Positions 52,123 through 61,141 of a stretch of DNA of 64,000 bases are shown one piece after another. The number at the start of each line of letters is the position of its first letter. Position 1 is the stretch's first letter. The notes under the pieces are model-generated. The model ran no database searches. It worked only from the letters and a program-made list of their open reading frames with translations, and was not told the DNA's origin. Origin of the DNA: Neorhizobium alkalisoli (GTDB taxonomy: Bacteria; Pseudomonadota; Alphaproteobacteria; Rhizobiales; Rhizobiaceae); contig NZ_VIWP01000001.1 of assembly GCF_007829835.1 (NCBI RefSeq), forward strand, positions 372,001-436,000. The letters run 5' to 3'. Position numbers and translations under genes: made by a program.

Positions 52123-53133
52123 TCAGCCGAAGGCGCGCTGCCAGATCGACATGTCGAGATAGTCCTTGTCGGCCAGCGGCTGCAGCAGGCCGGCCTTGAC
52201 CAGAAGCTCCTGGGCGCTGTCGAAGGTCGCCTGTTCCGGCTTCAGCTTCATGTCATAGACATATTTGAAATTCTTCATCGCGAATTCCAGCGCGGGCACG
52301 CCGCCATCCAGGCGCTTCGTTTCCGGCAGATCGTAACCGCTCGACACCGACTTGATGATGTCTTCCGGCTTTGCCGTCGTCAGCGCGCCGAGCGTATCAT
52401 GCACGCCCAGCAGGAAGTTCGCGAGCGCTTCCGGCCGCTCCTTGACCGCCTTCTTGGTGGTCACATAGAGGTCGCCCGGCGACGGCGCGACCTTGTCGAT
52501 GCTCCAGGCATTGACCGGGCGACCGGCCTGCTGCAGCAGGAACAGGGTCAGGTTGGTCGAGATATAGGCCGAGATACGGCCGGCGGCGATCAGCTCGAAG
52601 GCGGCAGGTGCAGTGCCGACGGCCTCGCGCTTGACGGCGCTCTTTTCGATGCCGGCCTTGGCGAGCATCATGTCCAGAAGGTTTTCCGTGGCACCACCGA
52701 CCGAAACCACACCGATCGTCTTGCCGACCATGTCCTCGACGCTGTTGATCGGGGTTTCCTTGTTGCCGATCACCCAGAACAGGTCCTTCGGATAGACATT
52801 GGCGATCGCCACAAGGTCCGGCGACTTGGCATAGGCTTTCAAGAGATCCGTGCCACCGGTGCGCGAAACGAGAATATTGCCGGCGCTGAGCTGCTGGATC
52901 GCCATGGACGAACCGCGGCCACCCTCGATCTTCAGGTCGACATTGCGCTTTTCGAAAATGCCCGACGTCTTGCCATAGATCGTCTCGACATAGTCCATCA
53001 GATAGCCGAACGGCGTCATGTAGGTGACGGCTTCACGGCTCTGTGCCTGCGCCTTGAAACCGAAGGCTGCAGCAGAGCCGAGTGCGACGGATGCGCCGAG
53101 AAAGTGGCGGCGTGTATGTTCCAGATTGCCCAT
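52123..53133 (-). CDS. Second NitT/TauT/NMT1-type ABC binding protein (orphan paralog)
   Basis: The protein has 336 residues. The signal is Tat-like (TRRHFLGASVALGSAAAFGFKAQA). The mature chain aligns along its whole length with the 46743 protein: TYMTPFGYLMDYVETIYGKTSGIFEKRNVDLKIEGG, SSMAIQQLSAGNILVSRTGGTDLLKAYAK, GKTIGVVSVGGATENLLDMML. No ATPase or permease accompanies it, so it probably feeds the importer at 47910-49543 with a related ligand. Divergent from adenine deaminase across a large palindrome. Confidence 0.9.
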   Translation of the reverse strand: MGNLEHTRRHFLGASVALGSAAAFGFKAQAQSREAVTYMTPFGYLMDYVETIYGKTSGIFEKRNVDLKIEGGRGSSMAIQQLSAGNILVSRTGGTDLLKAYAKSPDLVAIANVYPKDLFWVIGNKETPINSVEDMVGKTIGVVSVGGATENLLDMMLAKAGIEKSAVKREAVGTAPAAFELIAAGRISAYISTNLTLFLLQQAGRPVNAWSIDKVAPSPGDLYVTTKKAVKERPEALANFLLGVHDTLGALTTAKPEDIIKSVSSGYDLPETKRLDGGVPALEFAMKNFKYVYDMKLKPEQATFDSAQELLVKAGLLQPLADKDYLDMSIWQRAFG

Positions 53134-53160
53134 GAATTCCCCTTTTATAATCTGAAAATC

Positions 53161-53220
53161 TGTCAGATATACAAAACAATATCTGTATTGTTATTAATAC
53201 AGATATTGCAGGGACTGACA
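53161..53220. promoter_or_regulatory. Large palindrome between divergent binding-protein and adenine deaminase genes
   Basis: CAATATCTGTATT (53177-53189) and AATACAGATATTG (53196-53208) are exact 13-base inverted arms around GTTATT. An outer pair TGTCAG (53161-53166) and CTGACA (53215-53220) shares roughly the same centre. It begins 28 bases upstream of the binding-protein start, so an operator is likely. Much more AT-rich than its surroundings. Confidence 0.65.
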
Positions 53221-53426
53221 ATGCGCTGCAAGGCTTGCGGCATAGGCTTTCGAGCCTTCTTGCGCCCCGCGGGATTGCCTTTCATCACCGCGGCAAGATT
53301 TTTGTCCCTTCCGTTCGACCGGCGGGCAATGCTACCGGGTTGGAATGACGATCCGGAGCGCCGAATATCGAGCGCTTTGGGTGAGGTGTCGCGATGATCG
53401 CGCAGCAGAAAAGGAATGGATGTCCG

Positions 53427-55121
53427 ATGGCCTCGCTGGAAAAACTCATCGACCAGGGCACCGGCCGCGAGCCGGCCGATATCGTCCTGAAGGGCGGAAA
53501 ATTCTTCGATCTCGTCACCGGCGAACTGGTCGCCTCCGACATCGCCATCTGCGGCGACCGCATCGTCGGTACGTGTGGCGACTATCAGGGCAAGACGGAG
53601 ACCGATATTTCCGGAAAGATCGTCGTGCCGGGCTTCATCGATACGCATCTGCATATCGAAAGCTCGCTGGTGACGCCGCATGAATTCGATCGCTGCGTGT
53701 TGCCCTATGGCGTGACGACGGTCATCTGCGATCCGCATGAGATCGCCAATGTCATCGGTGCCGAGGGTATCCAGTTCTTTCTGGATTCGGCAGAACAGAC
53801 GATCATGGATATCCGCGTCCAGCTCTCCTCCTGTGTGCCAGCTACCCATCTGGAAACGGCGGGCGCGGACCTGCCGATCGAAAAGCTGCTGCCCTTCCGC
53901 AATCATCCCAAGGTGATCGGCCTTGCGGAATTCATGAACTTTCCGGGCGTGATCCATAAGGATCCGGTCTGCATGGCCAAGCTCGAAGCATTCTACGACG
54001 ACCATATCGACGGCCATGCACCGCTTCTGCGCGGCAATGATCTCAACGGCTACCTCTCCGCCGGCATCCGCACCGAGCATGAATGCACAACGCCGGAAGA
54101 AGCGCTCGAAAAGATCCGCAAGGGCATGCACATCCTCGTGCGCGAAGGCTCGGTCTCCAAGGACCTGCATGCGCTGATGCCGCTTCTGACCGAGCGGCTT
54201 TCACCCTATCTGGCGCTCTGCACCGACGATCGCAACCCGCTCGACATCGCCGAACAGGGCCATCTCGACTATATGATCCGCACCGCGATCGCCCATGGCG
54301 TCGAGCCGCTCGCCGTCTACCGCGCCGCCTCGATCTCAGCCGCAAAAGCTTTTGGCTTGCGTGACCGTGGCCTTGTCGCCCCCGGCTGGCGGGCCGATCT
54401 GGTGGTTGTCGATACGCTTGAAAATGCCAAGGCGGAGATGGTGTTTTCAGCCGGCCGCAAGGTGACCGACGAGCTGTTCGCTACCCGCAAGCCCGTCGCC
54501 GCAGTCGGTCTCGACAGCGTCAAGGCGCGACCGGTTCAGGCCATGCAGTTCGGTGTGCCGGTCGCCGAAGGCGAAACGCCGGTCATCGGCGTCATGCCCG
54601 GAAAGATCATCACCGAACACCGCCGTTACCGCTTGCCGGCCGTCGGCAATCAGGCCGGTATCGATCTCGACCGCGACATCATCAAGGTCGCCGTCATCGA
54701 GCGGCACGGCAAGAACGGCAACCATGCCAATGGTTTCGTCCAGGGTTTCGGCTTGAAGAAGGGCGCGATCGCCTCAACCGTCGGCCATGACAGCCACAAT
54801 ATCTGCGTCGTCGGCGTCAATGAGGATGACATGGCGCTCGCCGCCAACCGGCTGGGTGAGATCAAGGGCGGGTTCGTCGTGGTCGAAGACGGCAAGGTGA
54901 CCGGCGAGATCGCCCTTCCCGTCGCCGGCCTGATGAGCCTCGAACCCTATGAGACCGTGCGCGATACGCTGCACGACCTGCGGAAGGCCGCCTATGCGCT
55001 CGGAACGACGCTGGAGGAGCCCTTCCTCCAGGTCGCCTTCCTACCGTTGCCCGTCATCCCGCATCTGAAGATTTCGGATATGGGCATGGTCGATGTCGAC
55101 CGGTTCATGCTGATTTCGTAA
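53427..55121 (+). CDS. ade: Adenine deaminase
   Basis: The protein has 564 residues from ATG 53427. An in-frame ATG at 53394 would add 11 residues; the later start matches the usual beginning ([19 protein letters not shown]). Motifs: [19 protein letters not shown] (metal H-x-H plus IESS), [23 protein letters not shown] segment, and the C-terminal [14 protein letters not shown] and [20 protein letters not shown]. It converts adenine to hypoxanthine and ammonia. Possibly an independent purine-salvage gene. It ends three bases from the convergent asparaginase gene. Confidence 0.94.
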   Translation: MASLEKLIDQGTGREPADIVLKGGKFFDLVTGELVASDIAICGDRIVGTCGDYQGKTETDISGKIVVPGFIDTHLHIESSLVTPHEFDRCVLPYGVTTVICDPHEIANVIGAEGIQFFLDSAEQTIMDIRVQLSSCVPATHLETAGADLPIEKLLPFRNHPKVIGLAEFMNFPGVIHKDPVCMAKLEAFYDDHIDGHAPLLRGNDLNGYLSAGIRTEHECTTPEEALEKIRKGMHILVREGSVSKDLHALMPLLTERLSPYLALCTDDRNPLDIAEQGHLDYMIRTAIAHGVEPLAVYRAASISAAKAFGLRDRGLVAPGWRADLVVVDTLENAKAEMVFSAGRKVTDELFATRKPVAAVGLDSVKARPVQAMQFGVPVAEGETPVIGVMPGKIITEHRRYRLPAVGNQAGIDLDRDIIKVAVIERHGKNGNHANGFVQGFGLKKGAIASTVGHDSHNICVVGVNEDDMALAANRLGEIKGGFVVVEDGKVTGEIALPVAGLMSLEPYETVRDTLHDLRKAAYALGTTLEEPFLQVAFLPLPVIPHLKISDMGMVDVDRFMLIS

Positions 55122-55124
55122 AGC

Positions 55125-56081
55125 TCAGGCGTCCGCCGGAAGCTTGAAGACCTCGACATGTGTGGCGACGAAAAACTCGCCTTCCGGCGTCACCCAGCCG
55201 CGGAACATGCCGTCGGTATTGTAGGGCGCGGTGATCGAGCCATCCGCGCAGACCGCGACAAGCCCGGCGCCGATATTATGCGGCTTCAGATCCTCCTGGA
55301 TTACCTTGGCGGCCGACTGTTCCAGCGTTTCGCCGAGATAGGCGATACGGCTCGCGACTTCGTGACCGACGGCATAACGGATGAAAAATTCGCCCTTGCC
55401 GGTGCCCGAGACGGCGCAGATGCCATCCCGCGCATAAGTGCCGGCGCCAACGATCGGCGTATCGCCGATCCGGCCGGCCGGCTTGTTGTTATAGCCGCCG
55501 GTGGAAGTCGCCGCCGCCAGATGGCCGACCGCATCGAGCGCGACGGCACCCACTGTGCCATGTTTTTCGGATTCGCTTGCCTTTGCAGCCGTTCCCGCCG
55601 CCGCATGCGCCTTCATCGCCGCCAGCGCCTTGACGCGTTTTTCGGTGGTAAAATAGGTCGGCTCGACGATGTCGAGACCTTCTGCTTTCGCGAAATCGTC
55701 GGCAGCAGTTCCGCCCATCAGCACGGCTTCGCCCTTTTCCATCACCCGCCGTGCGGCCTTGACCGGATTGCGGATGCGCCGCACCAGCGTCACGGCGCCT
55801 GCTTCGAGCGTCGCGCCGTCCATGATCGAAGCATCGAGTTCATGTTCGCCATTGGCATTCAACGCCGCGCCATAACCGGCGTTGAAATAAGGGCTGTCTT
55901 CCATCACGACGACGGCCGCCTGCACGGCATCGAGCGCCGAACCGCCGGATGTCAGCACCGCCCATCCGGCCTTCAGAGAGCGGCCTAGATCGGCACGGGC
56001 CGCCGCCCAATCGGCTTCGCTCAGATCGAGCTTCGCCATCACGCCACAGCCGCCATGGATTGCCAGTGCCGTCTTCGTCAT
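55125..56081 (-). CDS. iaaA: Isoaspartyl peptidase / L-asparaginase (Ntn-hydrolase, plant type)
   Basis: The protein has 318 residues. N-terminus ALAIHGGCG. The autoproteolysis site is HGTVGAVALD, making Thr176 the nucleophile of the beta subunit. Later motifs are STGGYNNKPAGRIGDTPIVGAGTYA and SGTGKGEFFIRY. These enzymes cleave beta-aspartyl dipeptides and asparagine. Downstream in the same direction as the dipeptide binding-protein gene's reading strand but separated from it by a terminator upstream. The symbol is family-level. Confidence 0.92.
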   Translation of the reverse strand: MTKTALAIHGGCGVMAKLDLSEADWAAARADLGRSLKAGWAVLTSGGSALDAVQAAVVVMEDSPYFNAGYGAALNANGEHELDASIMDGATLEAGAVTLVRRIRNPVKAARRVMEKGEAVLMGGTAADDFAKAEGLDIVEPTYFTTEKRVKALAAMKAHAAAGTAAKASESEKHGTVGAVALDAVGHLAAATSTGGYNNKPAGRIGDTPIVGAGTYARDGICAVSGTGKGEFFIRYAVGHEVASRIAYLGETLEQSAAKVIQEDLKPHNIGAGLVAVCADGSITAPYNTDGMFRGWVTPEGEFFVATHVEVFKLPADA

Positions 56082-56102
56082 CAGATCAGTCCTCGTCTTT
56101 AA

Positions 56103-56131
56103 TCAAAAAAGGCCGGGCACGAAGCCCGGCC
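56103..56131 (-). terminator. Rho-independent terminator of the dipeptide-type binding-protein gene
   Basis: GGCCGGGC-ACGAA-GCCCGGCC forms a perfect 8-bp stem and is followed, leftward, by TTTTTTGATT. It separates the MarR/binding-protein unit from the asparaginase gene. Confidence 0.9.
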
Positions 56132-56154
56132 AGGAACCTCCGGTTGGGGAGAGG

Positions 56155-57747
56155 TTATTTTGCGGGGCGAATGTTCATCGCCAGCGTGTCTTCGTCGGAG
56201 CGCGGCACGATGGAGATGGTCTTCTTCATGCCCCAGGCCGAAACGATCGAAGCGATGGCCAGGTTCGGACGGTCGCTGGCGACGAGCGCATTGGCATCCA
56301 TCAGGAGCTTTTCGCGCTTCTTGGCATCCATCTCAACGCCGGCATCCTCGATCAGCTTGTCCATCGTCGGGTTGACGTAGTTGCGGATGTTGAACGCACC
56401 AAGCTTCTTGGCCGGGTCGTTGCTGTGGACCAGCGACGACAGGGTGTAGTTGGATTCACCCGTCAGCGTGCCCCAGCCGGACATGGTCAGCGAATAATCG
56501 CCGCGGGTATTGGCCGGGAAGTAGACAGCGCCGGGCTGAGCGTTTGCTTCAACCTGAATACCGATCGCGGTCAGCATCTGCGCGATCGTCGTGCCGGCAT
56601 CCTTGTCGCCCGGCAGGCGGTCGTTGGTGAAGGAGAAGGTCACCTTGAAGCCGTTCGGATAACCGGCTTCGGCCAGCAGCTTCTTCGCCTTGTCGACGTC
56701 CGGCTTGGTCGGCTTCACATCCGGGTTGTAACCAAAGATGTTCGGCGTCACGAGCTGCGACTGGACCGTGCCCATGCCTTCCATGGCGATTTCGGTGATG
56801 GTTTCGCGATCAATCGCCAGATCGAAGGCTTCACGCACCTTCGGGTCGAGGAAGGGGTTTTTCGGCAGCGGTGAGCCGTCCTTGGCGCTGACCTGCGGCG
56901 ACTTTTCGCGGAAGTCGAAGGACATGTTAAACAGATAGACGCTGTTCTGCTTGACGATGCTGAGCTTGGAATCCTTCTCCAGCGTCGGCACATCGGAGGC
57001 CGGAATACGGGCGATGATATCGACCTGGCCTGCCTTCAGCTGGGCAACGCGAGCGGCATCGTTCGGGATTTCCTTGCGGATGACCTTGTCCCACGGCTCC
57101 TTGCCACCCCAGTAGCCATCGAAGCTCTGCAGCACGAGCTGCTCCTTCGGCGTCCAGGAAACGAACTTGTAAGGGCCGGTACCGATTGCAGCCTTGCCGG
57201 AATTAAAGCCTTCGGATGCCTTTTCCGGGCTGTCGGAATAGTCCTTGGCGGCGATATGCGACACGATGAAGAGACGGATGAAATCGTTCGGCAGCGTCGG
57301 TGCCGGACCGTCCGTCTTGATGCGGATCGTCAGCGGATCGACGATCTCGATACCCTTGACGCGGCGCACGTAAATCGTGGTCGGGTTCGGGCCCGCAACA
57401 TGCGGAATGCGCTCGATCGAGAATTTGACGTCTTCTGCAGTGAAGTCGGAACCGTCATGGAACTTGACGCCCGGACGCAGCTTGAATTCCCAGGTCGAGT
57501 CGTCGACAGCCGTCCAGCTTGTCGCAAGACCGGGCTCAAGCTCGAGATTGTTGCCGGATTTCACGAGGGAATCGAAAATGTGCTTCACGGCCTCGGCATG
57601 GGTACCGGCGGCAGTGAAGTCAGGATCGATCGACAGCGGACCGGCGCGGACGCCGATCGTCAGGTCGGCAGCAAGCGCCGCAGTCGAAACGCCGCCGAGC
57701 AGCGCTGCAGCGAGTAAAGCCGTATGAAAAGTCTTGGAAATCGTCAT
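56155..57747 (-). CDS. Peptide/nickel-type ABC transporter binding protein (SBP_bac_5)
   Basis: The protein has 530 residues from ATG 57747, with GAGGAGAACGAAGA upstream. Signal peptide TFHTALLAAALLGGVSTAALA. The mature chain is DppA/OppA-like: LEPGLATSWTAVDDSTWEFKLRPGVKFHDGSDFTAEDVKFSIER, GTGPYKFVSWTPKEQLVL. The ATG overlaps the MarR stop (ATGA), so regulator and binding protein are co-translated. The matching permeases and ATPase are on the opposite strand from 59295. Confidence 0.93.
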   Translation of the reverse strand: MTISKTFHTALLAAALLGGVSTAALAADLTIGVRAGPLSIDPDFTAAGTHAEAVKHIFDSLVKSGNNLELEPGLATSWTAVDDSTWEFKLRPGVKFHDGSDFTAEDVKFSIERIPHVAGPNPTTIYVRRVKGIEIVDPLTIRIKTDGPAPTLPNDFIRLFIVSHIAAKDYSDSPEKASEGFNSGKAAIGTGPYKFVSWTPKEQLVLQSFDGYWGGKEPWDKVIRKEIPNDAARVAQLKAGQVDIIARIPASDVPTLEKDSKLSIVKQNSVYLFNMSFDFREKSPQVSAKDGSPLPKNPFLDPKVREAFDLAIDRETITEIAMEGMGTVQSQLVTPNIFGYNPDVKPTKPDVDKAKKLLAEAGYPNGFKVTFSFTNDRLPGDKDAGTTIAQMLTAIGIQVEANAQPGAVYFPANTRGDYSLTMSGWGTLTGESNYTLSSLVHSNDPAKKLGAFNIRNYVNPTMDKLIEDAGVEMDAKKREKLLMDANALVASDRPNLAIASIVSAWGMKKTISIVPRSDEDTLAMNIRPAK

Positions 57748-58307
57748 TCTTCGTTCTCCTCTGTATTTGTCATTGAGGGCCAATTGGGGGAATCCACGAC
57801 GACCTTGGCCAGCAGTTCCGAGAGCATCAGCCTCTCGGCAGGGGTGAGAGCAGAGATCATCACATTCTCTCGCTCCACCATCGACTGCATGGCCGCATCG
57901 ACGATACGTCTGCCTTCGTCCGTGATGTAAAGGACGAAGCTTCTGAGGTCCGCCTGGTCGATTTCCCGGCGGATGATGGCCTTGTCGATCAGCTTCTGGA
58001 TTGCCCGGCTGATCGTATTTTTCGGGAAACCCGACGAACTGGAAATCGCACTCGCAGTCAGCCCGTCCGACAGACCGAGAGAATAAAGAACCACGAATTC
58101 CGGCCGGGCCAGACCATGTTCCTTTTCAATCAGCCGATAGACCGGCTCGTTGAATTGCAGCGCCAGAAAATTGAAGCGGAAGGACAGCCAGCAGGGATTT
58201 TGCCAAAGCTTGACCGAGACGAGATCTTCGACGCGGCGGTTGCCGGCGGCAGCCTTTCCGCCCTCCCGCAACAATGTCTCCAGCGCTGGACCATCTGCCT
58301 GCCGCAC
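57744..58307 (-). CDS. MarR-family transcriptional regulator
   Basis: The protein has 187 residues with a MarR winged helix: PEFVVLYSLGLSDGLTASAISSSSGFPKNTISRAIQKLIDKAIIRREIDQADLRSFVLYITDEGRRIV. The N-terminal 40 residues are longer than usual. It probably controls its own operon (with the binding protein) and the divergent creatininase/permease genes through the repeated sites at 58337 and 58390. Confidence 0.92.
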   Translation of the reverse strand: MRQADGPALETLLREGGKAAAGNRRVEDLVSVKLWQNPCWLSFRFNFLALQFNEPVYRLIEKEHGLARPEFVVLYSLGLSDGLTASAISSSSGFPKNTISRAIQKLIDKAIIRREIDQADLRSFVLYITDEGRRIVDAAMQSMVERENVMISALTPAERLMLSELLAKVVVDSPNWPSMTNTEENEE

Positions 58308-58336
58308 TCTTCACTCCGCCGTCGATACGCTTCCCG

Positions 58337-58409
58337 TTTAGTCCCGTATGGAACTTGACGCGACGTTAAATGGCTGTCAATTTCTTTTTTTTAGTCCCGT
58401 ATGGAACTT
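58337..58409. promoter_or_regulatory. Tandem 20-bp operator-like repeats between marR and creatininase genes
   Basis: AGTCCCGTATGGAACT, flanked identically by TTT and T, occurs at 58337-58356 and 58390-58409, exactly 53 bases apart (five helical turns). Each copy is an imperfect dyad (12 of 16 positions symmetric). A shared core CCATACGG appears again at 59253-59260 before the permease genes. These are strong candidates for MarR binding. Confidence 0.7.
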
Positions 58410-58516
58410 TGCTTGCTGCAACGCAAAGCGCCAAAAAGCACAAATATTGTGCGGAAATGCGCGAAACAGAACGTTCTTTGCGCAACGGAACCGAGATTGA
58501 GAATAGGGAGCATGCA

Positions 58517-59218
58517 TTGAAGATCGCCGAGATGAATTGGATCCAGGTAGAGGAGCGTGCGGCCGAGGATGATCGCTGCATTTTGCCGATCGGCAGCGTC
58601 GAGCAGCACGCTTACTTAAGCCTCGCGACCGACATGATCCTGGCCGAAAAAGTCTCCGTCGATGCCGCTGAACCGCTCGGCATTCCGGTCTTTCCGGCCA
58701 TGCCCTATGGCCTTGCCTCTTCCTTTGCGAGCTTTCCCGGCACGCTGACCCTGTCGCTCGCCACCTATATCGGCGTGGTGAAGGATCTGCTCGACAGCAT
58801 GTATCGCTCGGGCTTCCGCCGCATCCTTGTCGTCAACGGCCATGGCGGCAACACGCCGGCAACGGTGGCGATCTCCGAATGGCTCAACGCCCATCCGGAC
58901 GCATCGGTGAAATTCCATGACTGGTGGCGCGCACCAAAGACCTTGGCCAAGGTGCAGGAGATCGATCCGGCCGCCTCGCACGCATCCTGGATGGAGAATT
59001 TTCCCTGGACCCGCACGACCGACCAGCGCCAGCCGACGACATCGAAGCCGAGGATCGACTTTGCCGCGATGGCGCGGGTCGGCTCGGCCAAGAAGCGCGA
59101 GCTGCTGGGCGATGGCAATTATCACGGCCTGTACCAGCGCCCGGATGAAGATATGCTGGCAATCTGGGACGTCGCCGTTTTGGAGACGCGCGGGCTTCTG
59201 GAGAAGGACTGGCATTGA
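58517..59218 (+). CDS. Creatininase-family amidohydrolase
   Basis: The protein has 233 residues from TTG 58517, chosen because GGGAG lies six bases upstream; ATG 58532 is an alternative, and the longer open frame from 58370 runs through the operator region. Motifs: CILPIGSVEQHAYLSLATD (metal-binding E, H, D) and RILVVNGHGGNTPA. The family hydrolyses cyclic or linear amides (creatinine, formamido-pyrimidines and lactam-like compounds). First gene of the rightward ABC operon. Confidence 0.9.
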   Translation: MKIAEMNWIQVEERAAEDDRCILPIGSVEQHAYLSLATDMILAEKVSVDAAEPLGIPVFPAMPYGLASSFASFPGTLTLSLATYIGVVKDLLDSMYRSGFRRILVVNGHGGNTPATVAISEWLNAHPDASVKFHDWWRAPKTLAKVQEIDPAASHASWMENFPWTRTTDQRQPTTSKPRIDFAAMARVGSAKKRELLGDGNYHGLYQRPDEDMLAIWDVAVLETRGLLEKDWH

Positions 59219-59294
59219 TGGCCGCTTCGAACCGGCCGATTTCATAACCTGACCATACGGACAAACCCGCAGAAGACGGGAGAATTGGGAACGC

Positions 59295-60266
59295 ATGTTT
59301 GGTTTCATCCTGCAAAGGCTCTGGCAGGCGATCATCGTCGTCATCGCGATGTCGGCGCTTGTCTTTTGCGGCGTCTACGCCGTCGGCAATCCGATCGACG
59401 TGCTGATCTCGCCGGACGCGACACAGGACATTCGCGCTGCGGTGATTGCCCAATACGGGCTGGACCTGCCGCTCTGGCAGCAATATCTCGCCTTTCTCGG
59501 CCGCATCCTGCATGGCGATTTCGGACGCTCCTTCGTCTACAACATGCCGGTCAGCGAGCTGATCCTGTCACGCCTGCCGGCAACGCTGGAGCTGACACTG
59601 GCCGCGGTTCTGTTCGCCAGCCTCGTCGGCATCCCGATCGGCATGTATGCCGGTTACAAGCCGCATAGCGTCGTCTCGCGTGCCGTGATGGCGCTTTCGA
59701 TCCTCGGCTTTTCGGTGCCGACTTTCTGGTTCGGCCTGATGCTGATCATGGTCTTTGCCGTGCAATGCGGCTGCATGCCGGCCGGCGGGCGCGGCGATAC
59801 GGTCAGCCTGTTCGGCGTCGATTTCAGCTTCCTGACGCTCGACGGGCTTTCCCACATGGTCCTGCCAGCGCTCAATCTCGCACTCTTCAAGTTCTCGCTG
59901 ATGATCCGCCTTGCCCGCGCCGGAACGCGCGAACTGATGCTGAGCGACACGGTGAAATTCGCCCGCGCTGCAGGCCTGTCGGAATTCACGGTGCTGAGCC
60001 GTCACGTGCTGCGGCTGATCTCCATTCCTCTTGTCACCGTCTTCGGCCTCGAACTCGGCTCGACGCTCGCCTTTGCCGTCGTCACCGAAACGATCTTTTC
60101 CTGGCCCGGCCTCGGCAAACTCATCATCGACAGCATCACCTCGCTCGACCGGCCCGTCATGGTCGCCTATCTAATGCTCGTCGCTCTCCTCTTCATCGTC
60201 ATCAATCTCGTGGTCGATCTCACCTATGCGCTGCTCGACCCGCGCCTGAGAAAGGGACGTGCCTGA
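59295..60266 (+). CDS. Peptide-type ABC transporter permease (DppB family)
   Basis: The protein has 323 residues with six membrane segments. N-terminal FILQRLWQAIIVVIAMSALVF and the DppB loop ARAAGLSEFTVLSRHVLRLISIPLVTVFGLELG are typical. It overlaps the second permease by one base. CCATACGG at 59253 and GGGAG before the ATG suggest a possible internal promoter. Confidence 0.94.
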   Translation: MFGFILQRLWQAIIVVIAMSALVFCGVYAVGNPIDVLISPDATQDIRAAVIAQYGLDLPLWQQYLAFLGRILHGDFGRSFVYNMPVSELILSRLPATLELTLAAVLFASLVGIPIGMYAGYKPHSVVSRAVMALSILGFSVPTFWFGLMLIMVFAVQCGCMPAGGRGDTVSLFGVDFSFLTLDGLSHMVLPALNLALFKFSLMIRLARAGTRELMLSDTVKFARAAGLSEFTVLSRHVLRLISIPLVTVFGLELGSTLAFAVVTETIFSWPGLGKLIIDSITSLDRPVMVAYLMLVALLFIVINLVVDLTYALLDPRLRKGRA

Positions 60267-61141
60267 TGCGCGACACTCCGCTTTCCCGTTTCCTCGCCGA
60301 ATTCCGCCGCAACAAGGTTGCGACCGGCGCTGCCGTCTTCGTCTTCCTGATCGTCTTCATCGCGCTGATCGCGCCGCTGGTAACGCCGCAGGATCCTTAT
60401 GACCTCGCCCATCTCGTCCTGCGCGACGCCCGCCGCCCGCCCGGTTATGTCGGCACCGGTGGTTATACCCACTGGCTCGGCACGGATTCGCAAGGGCGCG
60501 ATCTTCTCTCCGCCATCATCTACGGCCTGCGCATCTCGCTGCAGATGGGCGTGATCGCCGGCGGTACGGCCTTCGTGATCGGCGCCGTGGTCGGTTGCGC
60601 GGCCGCCTATATCGGCGGGCGGTTCGAAAGTCTCGTCATGCGCATCGTCGATCTGCAGCTGTCCTTCCCGGCCATCCTGCTTGCCTTCGTGATTGCCGCC
60701 ATTCTCGGCCAGGGCCGCTACCAGCTGATCCTCGCCCTGATCTTCGCGCAATATGCCTATTTTGCCCGCACCGCCCATGGCGCAGCGGCGGCCGAACGGC
60801 AGAAGGATTATGTCGAGGCGGCGCTCTCCATCCCACTCTCTTCATGGCGTGTCGTGCTCCGGCATATCCTGCCCAACTCACTGCCGCCGCTGATCGTGGT
60901 TGCGACCGTGCAGGTGGCGAGCGCGATTTCGCTGGAGGCCACCCTCTCCTTCCTCGGCGTTGGCCTGCCGCCAACCGAACCTTCGCTCGGCATGCTGATC
61001 GCCAACGGTTTTCAGTATCTCCTCTCCGGCCGTTACTGGATCTCGATCTATCCCGGCGTGGCGCTGATCATCTTCATCGTTTCGCTCAATCTCGTCGGCG
61101 ACCAGATCCGCGACCAGCTCAATCCGAGGCTCCGCCGATGA
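60266..61141 (+). CDS. Peptide-type ABC transporter permease (DppC family)
   Basis: The protein has 291 residues from ATG 60266 (TGATG). N-terminal membrane anchor VATGAAVFVFLIVFIALIAPLVTP, then GTDSQGRDLLSAIIYGLRISLQMG and the cytoplasmic loop EAALSIPLSSWRVVLRHILPNSLPPLIV. It pairs with the DppB-type subunit; the stop overlaps the ATPase start (ATGA). Confidence 0.94.
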   Translation: MRDTPLSRFLAEFRRNKVATGAAVFVFLIVFIALIAPLVTPQDPYDLAHLVLRDARRPPGYVGTGGYTHWLGTDSQGRDLLSAIIYGLRISLQMGVIAGGTAFVIGAVVGCAAAYIGGRFESLVMRIVDLQLSFPAILLAFVIAAILGQGRYQLILALIFAQYAYFARTAHGAAAAERQKDYVEAALSIPLSSWRVVLRHILPNSLPPLIVVATVQVASAISLEATLSFLGVGLPPTEPSLGMLIANGFQYLLSGRYWISIYPGVALIIFIVSLNLVGDQIRDQLNPRLRR

